Under the pieces are notes generated by a model that saw nothing but the letters and a program-made list of their open reading frames with translations, searched no databases and was not told the origin of the DNA. 64,000 nt of DNA from Mycolicibacterium neoaurum VKM Ac-1815D (GTDB taxonomy: Bacteria > Actinomycetota > Actinomycetes > Mycobacteriales > Mycobacteriaceae), in NCBI RefSeq assembly GCF_000317305.3, contig NC_023036.2:5084001-5148000 (forward strand), written 5' to 3'. Positions 45,913-55,446 of the stretch are shown one piece after another (the first letter of the stretch is position 1; each line of letters begins with the position of its first letter). The translations under genes and the position numbers were made by a program.

Positions 45913-47072
45913 GCGTGACTCCTCGTCAAAGCGGTGTGATAGGCATCGACCGTCGCCGCGGCCACGGTCTCTGGTGTGAATCGGTCCATCGCGATCGCGT
46001 GTCCATGGCTGCCCATCCGCAGGCACAGGCTCTGGTCATCGAGCACTGCGCGCAACCGGTCGGCCAGCGCGGGCTCGTCCTCGGAATCCACGAGGAACCC
46101 GGATACACCGTCTTGCAGCATGTCCGGGATACCCCCGACCCGACTGGCGACCACCGGCTTCCCCGCCGCCATGGCCTGCGCGATGATCGTCGGCGCATTT
46201 TCCTGTCGCGAGAACAACACGACGGCTCGCGCGATCGCGATTTCATGCAGCATCCGCTCGTTGTCGGCAAACCCCTCCATCTCGACACAGTCGGACAGCC
46301 CCAGTGTTTCCACCCGCTCCCGGACCTCCAACGCGTAGGTCTCATCCGGGTGCGGACCCACCAGCACGAGACGTGCATCCGGTACCGTCCTGCGCGCCTG
46401 GGCGAAAGCATTGACCAGACCGAGCGGATTCTTCAGTGGGATCAGCGCACCCGCGAACAGCAACCGGGGCGCGGTCGACGGTGACGGCGCCAACTCGAAG
46501 AACCGCGGATCGGTCGCGTTGTCGATGCTCACCCGTGTCCCCCTGGTCAGTCCGGACAGTTCCTCTGCGTCGTACTTCGAGATCGAGATGACCACCTTGG
46601 CGCGGTGCAGCACTCGCCGGGCCACGCGGTGTATCAGCTTGGCCCGCAATGTGGTGCGGATGCTCTTTCGGTGATAGAGGTGTGTTTCGACGTAGGTGAT
46701 GCCATGCACGGTCACCACACAGTTCGGGCTGCACCGTGCAGCGATATCGCTGTTCAGCCCGATCTCCTGGCCGTGAATGACGTCCGGGTCCACCTCGGCG
46801 ATCAGCTTTCGCGCCTTGCGCAGGTCCAGGTAGGCCCCGGTGAGCATCCGGAACCGGTACTGACCGCGTACGTAGTGGACGTCGATCTTCGGCGTCTCCC
46901 GCCGGTACTCGGTCGATGCCTCTCCGTGGTGGAACCGCAGCACGGTGACGCTGTCGATGTCATCGCGCTCGGCCAGGGCCGGCACGAGCGCGCTGGTCGC
47001 CGACTCGACCCCACCACGCACGACACCGAGCTCCAGCGGATATGTCCCGATCACAAGAACTTTCAAGCCCAT
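45909..47072 (-). CDS. Glycosyltransferase family 4 protein
   Basis: A 387-residue GT-B enzyme. The N-terminal domain starts with the acceptor-site pattern LVIGTYPLELGVVRGGVES; the donor domain has LLFAGALIPLKNPLGLVNAF, LVLVGPHPDE and the EX7E region FSRQENAPTIIAQAMAAGKPVVASRVGGIPD (split across the motif). It adds a sugar to the lipid-linked repeat at the cytoplasmic face, with retention of configuration. Donor and linkage are unknown. It lies 9 bp after the flippase gene. Confidence 0.9.
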   Translation of the reverse strand: MGLKVLVIGTYPLELGVVRGGVESATSALVPALAERDDIDSVTVLRFHHGEASTEYRRETPKIDVHYVRGQYRFRMLTGAYLDLRKARKLIAEVDPDVIHGQEIGLNSDIAARCSPNCVVTVHGITYVETHLYHRKSIRTTLRAKLIHRVARRVLHRAKVVISISKYDAEELSGLTRGTRVSIDNATDPRFFELAPSPSTAPRLLFAGALIPLKNPLGLVNAFAQARRTVPDARLVLVGPHPDETYALEVRERVETLGLSDCVEMEGFADNERMLHEIAIARAVVLFSRQENAPTIIAQAMAAGKPVVASRVGGIPDMLQDGVSGFLVDSEDEPALADRLRAVLDDQSLCLRMGSHGHAIAMDRFTPETVAAATVDAYHTALTRSHA

Positions 47073-47081
47073 GTCCCTACC

Positions 47082-48602
47082 TCACTCCCGCCGGCCGCCG
47101 ATGGGGCCGGCCAGGTTCGTTGCCGCCCTGTCGGCGAGGGCGCGCACCGATCCATATCTGGCCGGTGACGCCACGCGCAGGACACCTAGATAGACCAGCG
47201 CGAAGACCAGGCAGTCGACCAGGATCAGCGCGAGCCCCACCGGCTCGGCAAAGCGGTCGGACCTGATCAGGAGATGTTCCAGCGAGAAGGCGGCGGCGAA
47301 GGCCACAGCGGCCGACACCGTCGACGGCCACAGGCAGGCCAGGACGTTCCGGGGCGACGCATCTGCCACCGAACAGCTCAGGGACACACTGACGATGCCG
47401 CAGACCAGATATGTGACGGACAGTCCGAGGCCCACCCCGGCGACTCCGAACGGCAGGAGCAGCACGATCAGCGGCAGGTGGAGCACCAACCCGAGCACAC
47501 TCAGCCAGTTCACCAGTGATGACCGGCCCGCACCCTTCATCACCGTGATACCGAACGCGTTGAGCGCCGCACCGAACGGAACTGCTGCCATCGCCATGGC
47601 GGCGGTGCCCGCGGGACGCCAGTCGTCACCGAGGAGCAGGACGGCAGCCGGTTCTGCAGTCACGGCAAGCACCGCCCCGATCGGGAGAGCGCCGAACCAG
47701 GTCCACCCGAGAACCCGGACGAACGCCTCCCGGAATCGACTGCTGTCATCCGATATCCGGGCGAAGGCGGGAAACAGCGTGTAACCGAATATCTCGACGA
47801 TCGCCATCGCGGGGATGCCCGCCATCTGGTACCCGTAGCGGTACTGGCCCAGATCCGTCGTACCGAGCCGGCGGCCGAGAAGCACCTGCTGGAAGGTGTC
47901 CCGAATGCTGGTGGCGATGTTGTCGAAGAGCAAGGGCAAGGAGAAGACCGCCATTTCGCGCCAAACCCTGACCGAGAAGCGACCCCTGAACGGGCGCCAT
48001 CTCGCCATCCACCAGCTCAGCACCAACAGCGTCAGGATCGATGCGTAGGAGCCGATGACCAGTGCCCATGCTCCAAACCCGCGCACAGCGAAGATGATCG
48101 ACACCGCCGCGAACGAGATCTTCGCCGCAGGCTGGATGATCATTCGTTGTTTGAACCGGAACGCACGCTGCATGAGGGCCTCCGGGACACTCACGCACAG
48201 GTAGAGAAGTACGAGTCCCGAAGTCGCCGCCGCGATGTGCCCGGCCCGGGGGCTGTGGAAGAGGTCGCCGATGAGCGGCGATGTGACCAGGACACCGAGA
48301 GCGAGCACCACACCGGTCGCGACGGTCACGACGAGAACGGTGTTCGCGGCGTCCTCGATATCGTCCTCGCGCTTGATCAATGCCTGGGCCAGCGTCCCTT
48401 GTGAGAACGTCAGGAGGAACCCCATCAGCACCGATCCCGCGGTGAAGACGCCCACCTCTTCGGGCCCCAGTATCCGTCCCAGCACGATCGTCTGGACCAC
48501 GACGACGACCTGGCAGACGACGACGCCGACAGCGGAGTACCCAACCCCTCGTTTGAGCACTCCGCTGAGACCGTCTCCGGAGACGTCGTTGTTGGCCTTC
48601 AT
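47082..48602 (-). CDS. Wzx-type polysaccharide flippase
   Basis: A 506-residue integral membrane protein with about 12-14 hydrophobic segments. The opening (LKRGVGYSAVGVVVCQVVVVVQTIVLGRILGPEEVGVF, spanning TM1) and the block YRYGYQMAGIPAMAIVEIFGYTLFPAFARI are typical of MATE/MOP-superfamily lipopolysaccharide/teichoic-acid exporters. It would flip the polyprenyl-linked repeat unit across the membrane for Wzy polymerisation. It sits between the GDP-mannose dehydrogenase and a GT4 gene with short spacers, within one operon. Confidence 0.92.
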   Translation of the reverse strand: MKANNDVSGDGLSGVLKRGVGYSAVGVVVCQVVVVVQTIVLGRILGPEEVGVFTAGSVLMGFLLTFSQGTLAQALIKREDDIEDAANTVLVVTVATGVVLALGVLVTSPLIGDLFHSPRAGHIAAATSGLVLLYLCVSVPEALMQRAFRFKQRMIIQPAAKISFAAVSIIFAVRGFGAWALVIGSYASILTLLVLSWWMARWRPFRGRFSVRVWREMAVFSLPLLFDNIATSIRDTFQQVLLGRRLGTTDLGQYRYGYQMAGIPAMAIVEIFGYTLFPAFARISDDSSRFREAFVRVLGWTWFGALPIGAVLAVTAEPAAVLLLGDDWRPAGTAAMAMAAVPFGAALNAFGITVMKGAGRSSLVNWLSVLGLVLHLPLIVLLLPFGVAGVGLGLSVTYLVCGIVSVSLSCSVADASPRNVLACLWPSTVSAAVAFAAAFSLEHLLIRSDRFAEPVGLALILVDCLVFALVYLGVLRVASPARYGSVRALADRAATNLAGPIGGRRE

Positions 48603-48607
48603 ATCAC

Positions 48608-49945
48608 CTACCAGCCGATGCCCTGATAGTTGGCGGTCTCGCGAAGTCGCACGGCATCCGGCAACCGCACCAGGTCGACGATCAGCCGGTCCGCCCCGGC
48701 CCGTGACATGGCTTCGACGACCTCCGGTGCGCAGGAACCGACGATCAGCACCTCACCGTGTTCGAGCACCGTGTCGATATCGTCGGTCAGCAGCTCGCCC
48801 ACATGTGGCAGCCGCTCGTCGATATAGGCACGGTTGGCACCCAGCAGCCGTGAGAGTACGACGTTGGCATCGTGGATCTTGACGTCGAAACCCTTGCCGA
48901 TGAGTCGTTCGGCGAGTTCGACCATCGGGCTCTCGCGCAGGTCGTCGGTTCCCGGTTTGAACGACATCCCGAAGATTCCCACCTTTCGTCGCCCGTGCGC
49001 GACGATCAGGTCCAGGGCACGTCGCAGATGAACCTCGTTGGACACCAGGAGGTTCGACAGCAGCGGGATGTCGACGTCGTTGCGGCGCGCGGTGTGGGTC
49101 AGCGCCCGCAGGTCCTTGGGCAGGCAGGAGCCACCGAAAGCGAATCCCGGCCGCAGGTATGCGGGACTGATGTTGAGTTTGGTGTCGGCCACGAATACAT
49201 CCATGACGGCATGCGAGTCCAGACCCAGTGCGGCACACAGTGCTCCGACCTCATTGGCGAAGCCGATCTTGAGCGCGTGGAAGCTGTTGTCGATATACTT
49301 CGTCATCTCGGCAACCCTGATGGGCACCTGGAACACCTGGCCCGGAAGACCCTCGTAGATCCCGATGACCGTCTCGGTGCTCTCCGAGTCCGTGGCCCCC
49401 ACCACGGTTTTGGGCGGCCCGAAGAAGTCCCGGACGCTGGTGCCCTCGCGCAGGAACTCGGGATTCACGCACACGCCGAAGTCGATGCCCGCACGCTTGC
49501 CCGAGACCCGCTCCAGCAGTGGTATCAGCAGCGTCTCGCAGGTCCCGGGCACCATGGTGCTGCGATAGACGACCACATGGCGTCGGTTCTTCTCCCGGAT
49601 CGCCAGACCGATCTCGGAGGTCACCTCCTCGAGATACCGCGTGGTCAATCCGCCGCCACTGGTCGACGGCGTTCCGACGCAGATCAGTGAGATGTCGGTG
49701 TTCAGGACTGCGGCATGGGCGTCCGCGGACACCGTGAGGCGATCTGCGGCCACCACCTCGGCGGTGAGCTCACCGATCTCACTCTCCACGATCGGAGACC
49801 TGCCGTGGCGTAGCCCGTCCAGCTTCGCGGGGTTCACGTCCACACCGATGACGTGGTGCCCGCGGGAGGCCAGACACGCCGCGCTCACGCAACCGACATA
49901 ACCCAGGCCGAAAACACTTATGGCTGACTTCGTTTCAGGATTCAT
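48608..49945 (-). CDS. GDP-mannose 6-dehydrogenase-like nucleotide-sugar dehydrogenase
   Basis: A 445-residue dehydrogenase of the AlgD/UDP-glucose dehydrogenase family. NAD motif FGLGYVGCVSAACLASRGH lies at the N-terminus, with ICVGTPS, VNPEFLREGTS and catalytic Cys in FAFGGSCLPKD, and the late motif MSFKPGTDDLRESP. The GFAFGGSCLPKD context and FHALKIGFANEVG resemble GDP-mannose dehydrogenases, so the product may be GDP-mannuronate; UDP-sugar specificity cannot be excluded. ATG 49945 follows the upstream stop by five bases. Together with ugd at 35.7 kb it indicates a uronic-acid-rich polymer. Confidence 0.82.
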   Translation of the reverse strand: MNPETKSAISVFGLGYVGCVSAACLASRGHHVIGVDVNPAKLDGLRHGRSPIVESEIGELTAEVVAADRLTVSADAHAAVLNTDISLICVGTPSTSGGGLTTRYLEEVTSEIGLAIREKNRRHVVVYRSTMVPGTCETLLIPLLERVSGKRAGIDFGVCVNPEFLREGTSVRDFFGPPKTVVGATDSESTETVIGIYEGLPGQVFQVPIRVAEMTKYIDNSFHALKIGFANEVGALCAALGLDSHAVMDVFVADTKLNISPAYLRPGFAFGGSCLPKDLRALTHTARRNDVDIPLLSNLLVSNEVHLRRALDLIVAHGRRKVGIFGMSFKPGTDDLRESPMVELAERLIGKGFDVKIHDANVVLSRLLGANRAYIDERLPHVGELLTDDIDTVLEHGEVLIVGSCAPEVVEAMSRAGADRLIVDLVRLPDAVRLRETANYQGIGW

Positions 49946-49950
49946 CCCGC

Positions 49951-52119
49951 TCACCACCCTCGCGTGGACGAAACAATCGACGGACACGGCACGGTTGTCA
50001 CGGCCCCCGACCGACGGGTGTCGATCGTCAGGCCACGCCGGATGCTGTCCTGGGACCAACTGACCGACAGTTCCTCACCGCGGCGGGTGATCTCGGGCAG
50101 CGCGATCACCCCGGCGTCGACGGTGTGCAGGAACGACACCAGCGCCACCGGCAGCCCCGCCCTGGTGTGCGCGGTGAGCAGCCAGGCCGGCTCCCTACCC
50201 TCCAGTCGATCCGACCACCAGCCCAGGCCGGAATCGGTGTCGCCCCGGACCTGGCCGGTTTGCACCGGTGTCGTTGCGGCATAGCACAACTGCAGAACCG
50301 GGATACCGTCCCGGGAGACCATGTGACCGTCCTGGGTGGGAAGCCAGTCCAGCGCAGGATGCAAGGGCCAGGACACCGCGATGTCGTGTGTCCGCTTTCC
50401 ATCCAGCAGATCGACCACCACCACGGTGGACTCACCCGGCGGCGCGATCAGCCAACGCCGGTGCGTCACTGGGTCGTCGAGCCGACGATAGCCGTCGTGT
50501 TCGGCGTCGACGACGCCGTTCTCCAGATCGACCGAGCGTGCGGTGGTCGCGGCGTGCCTGCGCCAGTAGAACGGCCCTCCGATCACCGACTGGTTGGCAC
50601 CGTCCACACACACGGTGGGGTGTGCGCGGGTGCCCCGGTGCACGGCTCGCCAGTCCGGATTCATGCAGTAGCTGCCGGTCCCCGGGTCCACGATGACCTC
50701 CCCGTCGCCGTCACTGAGCGTCACCGACAGGGCGTCGGCGTGACCGTGGGCCGCGGTCGAGAGATAGCCGAGCGGCCCGACATCCATGGTCAGCCGGTTC
50801 CGCCCCTGTCGTAGCACCACCAGTCCCCCGTTCGGTGCATACATGCAGGAGTCGTTGCCGCCCCGACCGACGCCCTTGCCGATCCCGCGCACCGATGTGC
50901 CCAGTGCGGCGGCGAACCAGACGGCGGACGTGGTCATCTCGCCATACCTGGCCGCGCTCGCGTCCCCGGTGGTTGCTGCCACGATGCCGAGATGTGCCCG
51001 CACGGTGCGCTTCGGCTCGGCTCCCAATCTCAACGCAAAGCCGTCGTCATCGTCCCCGTAGCGCGGATCCGGATCGCCGGGTCCGACGACCGACACCAGG
51101 TACCGCGCACTGCGCGCCAGCGCGGTGCCGATCGGTGCCGGCACCCGATCACCGCGCAACCGCCACAACGCGGCGAGCGTCGAGAACAGTTCGGCGGTGA
51201 AGATCTGGTAGGAGATCGACTGTTCGGCACCCGCACCGTCGGGCAGGATCAGCTGTTCGGCTGCGGCTTCGAGTGCGCGCACAGCACGCCGCTGCAGCGC
51301 CGCGGGTGCGGTCAGTTCGGGGAACAGCAGATGCACGGTCAGCAGTCCGGTGAGCTCACCGACCAGGTGGTTGTTGGCCGAGCTGAACCGGGATCGGTTG
51401 TGCCAGCAGTGGCGGGCACTCGCGTCGAGCATGTGGACCACCCGGCGGTAGCGCTGCGTGGTCATCGCGGGTGAGTTCCGCAGCCCCTGTAGTGCGATCG
51501 CCACCGAGATGGCTCGCAGGCCCACCTCGAAGGGGCTGCGCCACATGGTTGCGGTGGCAGCCGGGTTCTGGTCGAGCCAGGATTCGAGGTGATCGAAAGC
51601 TGTTTCGGCATAGGGTGATTCACCGGTGAACAGCCATGCCTGCGCCAGCACCGGTAGGTGCTGCAGGCGGTTGAGCTCCCAGATCCATTTCGGATCGCTG
51701 ACCGCCTCCCGGTGGTCGATTCTGCCACCGGTGGATTCGGGCCAGCGGAAGTCGGTGATCGGGTCGTAGCTCCAGTCGATGTAGCGACCGATGTTCACGC
51801 TCGGGTACCCGAAGAAGGCGCGTTCGCCGGCGATGCATCGATCGGCCTCGGCCAGCACCGCGCGCACGTGCGAGGGCTGTTCTGCCGCGATCCGCCGGGC
51901 CCGCTCCTGGTCGAGCAGCACCGGTCGCCCGTCGCCGTCCCGGAATCGCTGCCGCAGCGCATCCCAGTCCGCCACCGGCCGGCGCAGCATCCGGGAATCG
52001 ATCGGTTCCAGCCAGACGTCGCGGCGAATCACCATCTCGCCCATTTTCTTTGCTCGCCAGACCATCTCGCGGGGCGACATGGTGGCTGCCCGACCGGCAT
52101 ACCAGCTAAGCTCGGGCAT
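49951..52119 (-). CDS. Heparinase II/III-family protein (alginate-lyase-like)
   Basis: A 722-residue protein with the two-part architecture of heparinase II/III: an alpha/alpha-toroid (about 100-400; YIDWSYDPITDFRWP, WELNRLQHLPVLAQAW, SSANNHLVGELTGL) and a C-terminal beta-sandwich with HGHADALSVTLSDGDGE. No signal peptide is evident, as in many exopolysaccharide-locus members thought to act during synthesis. It probably cleaves or edits a uronate polymer. Its start overlaps the upstream glycosyltransferase by 14 bp. A bi-domain oxidoreductase, the usual genomic partner, lies one gene upstream. Confidence 0.85.
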   Translation of the reverse strand: MPELSWYAGRAATMSPREMVWRAKKMGEMVIRRDVWLEPIDSRMLRRPVADWDALRQRFRDGDGRPVLLDQERARRIAAEQPSHVRAVLAEADRCIAGERAFFGYPSVNIGRYIDWSYDPITDFRWPESTGGRIDHREAVSDPKWIWELNRLQHLPVLAQAWLFTGESPYAETAFDHLESWLDQNPAATATMWRSPFEVGLRAISVAIALQGLRNSPAMTTQRYRRVVHMLDASARHCWHNRSRFSSANNHLVGELTGLLTVHLLFPELTAPAALQRRAVRALEAAAEQLILPDGAGAEQSISYQIFTAELFSTLAALWRLRGDRVPAPIGTALARSARYLVSVVGPGDPDPRYGDDDDGFALRLGAEPKRTVRAHLGIVAATTGDASAARYGEMTTSAVWFAAALGTSVRGIGKGVGRGGNDSCMYAPNGGLVVLRQGRNRLTMDVGPLGYLSTAAHGHADALSVTLSDGDGEVIVDPGTGSYCMNPDWRAVHRGTRAHPTVCVDGANQSVIGGPFYWRRHAATTARSVDLENGVVDAEHDGYRRLDDPVTHRRWLIAPPGESTVVVVDLLDGKRTHDIAVSWPLHPALDWLPTQDGHMVSRDGIPVLQLCYAATTPVQTGQVRGDTDSGLGWWSDRLEGREPAWLLTAHTRAGLPVALVSFLHTVDAGVIALPEITRRGEELSVSWSQDSIRRGLTIDTRRSGAVTTVPCPSIVSSTRGW

Positions 52120-53227
52120 CTTGGGCCTCCCGGTCAGACGCGCCCAGACCGGCCAGGCGCCGGTAGGACGACAGCAGGAACTCCAGGTTCCGTTCTCCTT
52201 CGCCGGGGTCGCGATCGGCGATCGCACTGTCGGCGGTGCTTCGGCAGAGGATCTCGCTGAGCCTGGTCGCGAGGTCTGCCGCGTCGGCGGGACGGAAGCG
52301 GACGACTCCACTCGGCCGGAATCCGACATCGCTGGCCAGCACGGGCGTACCGACGGCCAGGGCCTCGCGCACCGAGATCGCGTCTCCCTCGTGGTGCGGG
52401 GTGCGCACGAAAGCGTCTGCCCTGCGCAGAATCGGGAAGACCGCCTGTTCGTCCTCACGCACCACGACCGCGTCGGCCAGGCCGTCGCGGGCGACACGGT
52501 CCAGCAGCGCGGCGCGGAACGCGGCGTCCCCGCCGGACTTGACCATCAGGACGAGTCCCAGTGCGGGGTTCGTCACGCGGAGCTCCGCGACGGCCTCGAC
52601 GAGATCCTGGCTGCCGTAGAGGTCGTACCAGCCGCTGATCGAGGCGATCAGCGGTGCATGGGTGTCGGCGAATTCGGCGACTTCGGGCGGGAGCACCTGA
52701 TCGGCGCGCGGATCCAGCCTGGGCGGCAGGGCATTGGACAACACCACGACGCGCGATGCCGGCACGCCGACCGCCCCCAGCGCCCCGGCGATCTCATCGG
52801 TGCACGCGATGAGCAACTGCGGGCGGGTGAGGATGAACCTTACGAGCTGCCTACGGGCACCGCGGTATCCGGTGACCGCGGCGGGGAACTCTCCGCCGGC
52901 GATCGACAGCGCGCTCGGTCTGCGCGCCACCCTGGCGGCGAGCAACGGCAGGATGTTGCCGACAAGATTCGGTTGGCTGCCCGTCACGCAGTGCACGACG
53001 TCGGGCCGGGTGCGCAGCACGGTCAGCGCGGCGCGCGCGAAGGCCGCCACCCGGCCCAGGTCGCGGCGCCATCCTCCCACTGCGGCATACGGGACCGGGA
53101 TTCGCAGCGGCGCCATCCCCTGCTGACGGACGCCCGACTCGATGGCGGAGAAGTAGACGCCCATGCCGCCGTACGGTGGTGGGAACGGACCCACCAGCGC
53201 GACCGTGAGCCGGCTTCGCACGTTCAT
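52106..53227 (-). CDS. Glycosyltransferase family 4 protein
   Basis: A 373-residue GT-B enzyme. It opens with VALVGPFPPPYGGMGVYFSAIE, continues with PDVVHCVTGSQPNLVGN, and has the donor-site region DAFVRTPHHEGDAISVREALAVGTPV, where the usual acidic pair is present. Donor and acceptor are unknown. ATG 53227 overlaps the upstream stop (ATGA). Longer in-frame extension to 53716 would lie inside the oxidoreductase gene. Confidence 0.87.
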   Translation of the reverse strand: MNVRSRLTVALVGPFPPPYGGMGVYFSAIESGVRQQGMAPLRIPVPYAAVGGWRRDLGRVAAFARAALTVLRTRPDVVHCVTGSQPNLVGNILPLLAARVARRPSALSIAGGEFPAAVTGYRGARRQLVRFILTRPQLLIACTDEIAGALGAVGVPASRVVVLSNALPPRLDPRADQVLPPEVAEFADTHAPLIASISGWYDLYGSQDLVEAVAELRVTNPALGLVLMVKSGGDAAFRAALLDRVARDGLADAVVVREDEQAVFPILRRADAFVRTPHHEGDAISVREALAVGTPVLASDVGFRPSGVVRFRPADAADLATRLSEILCRSTADSAIADRDPGEGERNLEFLLSSYRRLAGLGASDREAQDARA

Positions 53228-55446
53228 CCGGGTTGTTCCCCGGCGCCGGCCAGCCCGGCGTCGGCCCCCCGGCCGCCGAGCGCCTTGGGCAGATCGACCA
53301 GCACGGCCCTGCCCTGGGCCAGCGCCCACGGCACCTGCAGAGTCAGCGCGCTGGACCAGAATGCATCCTCGGCAACGGTTTCCAAGTCTCCCGACCCGGT
53401 GGCGAGGTCGACGAACAGCCGCATCTCCTCCCGGTGGCCCTTCTCCTGGCGGCGACCTCGCGAACGTTTCCGCTTGCCGCCCTGCGCGATCTCGAGAGCG
53501 AAGAAGTCGTCGATGATTCCGACCACCCCACCGCAGTAGACCTCGATGCGCTCCTTGGAGATGCTCGGGTCGCCGTTGCCCAGATACTGCAGGCTGGCGA
53601 TCGAGCCGCAGGAGAACGCGACCTGCACCACGATCGTGTCGGCAAGTTCGGCGGAATCGGCCGAGCCGATGGCCTCGGCAGAGACCCGCAGCGGACGGCC
53701 CTCGGCCATCGCGCACGCCAGGTCCAGGAAGTGGCAGAGTTCGCCCACGATCCGTCCGCCGCCGAAGATGGAGTCGCGCATCCAGTGATCGGGTGGCATC
53801 TGGCCGGCATTGCAGCGGGCGATCATGACCCGCGGCACACCGCGCGGGAGCGCCTCTTTCAGTTTCGTGGTGAGTGGTGAGAAGCGCCGGTTGAAGCCGA
53901 CGAGCAGCGGCGCGCCACTCTGCGTCCAGGCCGACGCCACCTGCTCAAGGTCATCCCACGTGGTGGCGAGCGGCTTCTCGCAGAACGTGGCCTTGCCGGC
54001 CCGCAGTGCCTGCGTTGCCAGCCCGGCGTGTGAATCATGACGGGTGGCGATCACGACCGCGTCGACGCCGCTGTCGTTGACCAGGGCATCGGCGTCAGCG
54101 GTGGAATGCCCGAATCCGTAGCTCTGGGCCACCTGCCCCGAGGTGGTGCCGCCCGAGGTGGTGATCCCGACCGGCTGCACCTTGCCCGTGTCCATCAGGG
54201 CGGGCAGCAGGACACGGGTCGCGAAGTTCCCCGCACCCACCATGCCCAGGCCCACCCGCTCGGCCGGTAGCCGGTTGCGCGGCTTCACCGCGATCTGGGT
54301 GCGGGCGGCCGCGGCCTGCCCGTCGGGGTACTGCAGCAGTACTCCGATCGGTCGGGTCTCATCGGGTGATCTGCCGGATATCAGGGCGTAGGCATCGGCC
54401 GCGTCGTCGACGGGTAGACGATGCGTGGTCAGGGTCGCGACGTCCACCCGGCCGTCGCGGACCAGGCGCAGGAACTCGGCGAGGTTGCGCTGTTCGGTCC
54501 ACCGGACATACCCGATGGGATAGTCGTGGCCGTGCTCCTCATATCCGGGGTCATAGCGTCCCGGTCCGTAGGACCGCGAGTACCGCAGCTCGATCTCCTT
54601 CATGTAGAACGGATCTCGGGGCAGCGTCAGCCCGACGGTGCCCACCAGCACCACCCGTCCGCGGTTGCGGACGAGCCGCGCCGCGAGCTCGATGGGATCA
54701 TTGGACGCGGCGGCTGCACAGATCACCACCGCGTCGACACCGACGCCACCGGTGATATCGCCGATGACGGCCTCGATGGATGCACGTGGCGCGGCCCGTT
54801 CGACACCGATGCTTTCGGCCAGAGCACACGCACGCGGATCCAGGTCGGTGCCGAACACCCTGGCTCCGGTCGCCCTGGCGAGTTGCGCGGCGATCAGGCC
54901 GACCAGCCCCAGCCCCACCACCAGCACACGGTCCCCGAGCCCGATCTCGGCCTGCCGTACCCCGTGCATCGCAATGCAACCCAGCGTTCCGTAGGCCGCC
55001 TCGTCGGCGCTCACGCCGTCGGGCACCTTGGCGAGCAGATGTTTGGGAATGAAGTTGACCTCGGCGTGATTCGCGTAGCCCGCTCCCGAGCAGGCGACGA
55101 GATCGCCCACCTCGATGCCCGGCACATCGGGGGCGACGGCCAGCACCCGGCCTGCGGCGCTGTAACCCAGCAGGTTGGGGGCTTCCAGTCGCTGCATGAC
55201 GGTGCGGTAGGTCTCCTTCAGGCCGTCCTGGCGGGCCTTCTCCACGACCTGCCTGGCCAGTTCGGGCCTCGCCTTGGCCTTTCCGAGCATGCTCTTTTCG
55301 CCGAGCTCGATCTTGTTGCGCTCGGTGCCGGCGCTGATCAACGACGAGAGCGTCGCCACCAGTGCGCCGCCCCGGTTCAGCCGGGGCGGGGGCACCTCCC
55401 GCACCGAGACCTCACCCGTTTTCAAGTTCTGCACGGCCTGCTTCAT
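53224..55446 (-). CDS. Bi-domain oxidoreductase (zinc-type ADH + Gfo/Idh/MocA)
   Basis: A 740-residue fusion. Residues 1-375 resemble medium-chain alcohol dehydrogenases (SSLISAGTERNKIELG, AAYGTLGCIAMHGVRQAEIGLGDRVLVVGLGLVG split here as Rossmann entry). Residues about 395-720 form a Gfo/Idh/MocA oxidoreductase (VGLGMVGAGNFATRVLLPALM, CEKPLA, VGFNRRFSPL). This protein type regularly accompanies heparinase II/III genes in exopolysaccharide loci and is thought to modify a sugar; the reaction is not established. Overlaps its neighbours on both sides by four bases. Confidence 0.88.
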   Translation of the reverse strand: MKQAVQNLKTGEVSVREVPPPRLNRGGALVATLSSLISAGTERNKIELGEKSMLGKAKARPELARQVVEKARQDGLKETYRTVMQRLEAPNLLGYSAAGRVLAVAPDVPGIEVGDLVACSGAGYANHAEVNFIPKHLLAKVPDGVSADEAAYGTLGCIAMHGVRQAEIGLGDRVLVVGLGLVGLIAAQLARATGARVFGTDLDPRACALAESIGVERAAPRASIEAVIGDITGGVGVDAVVICAAAASNDPIELAARLVRNRGRVVLVGTVGLTLPRDPFYMKEIELRYSRSYGPGRYDPGYEEHGHDYPIGYVRWTEQRNLAEFLRLVRDGRVDVATLTTHRLPVDDAADAYALISGRSPDETRPIGVLLQYPDGQAAAARTQIAVKPRNRLPAERVGLGMVGAGNFATRVLLPALMDTGKVQPVGITTSGGTTSGQVAQSYGFGHSTADADALVNDSGVDAVVIATRHDSHAGLATQALRAGKATFCEKPLATTWDDLEQVASAWTQSGAPLLVGFNRRFSPLTTKLKEALPRGVPRVMIARCNAGQMPPDHWMRDSIFGGGRIVGELCHFLDLACAMAEGRPLRVSAEAIGSADSAELADTIVVQVAFSCGSIASLQYLGNGDPSISKERIEVYCGGVVGIIDDFFALEIAQGGKRKRSRGRRQEKGHREEMRLFVDLATGSGDLETVAEDAFWSSALTLQVPWALAQGRAVLVDLPKALGGRGADAGLAGAGEQPG

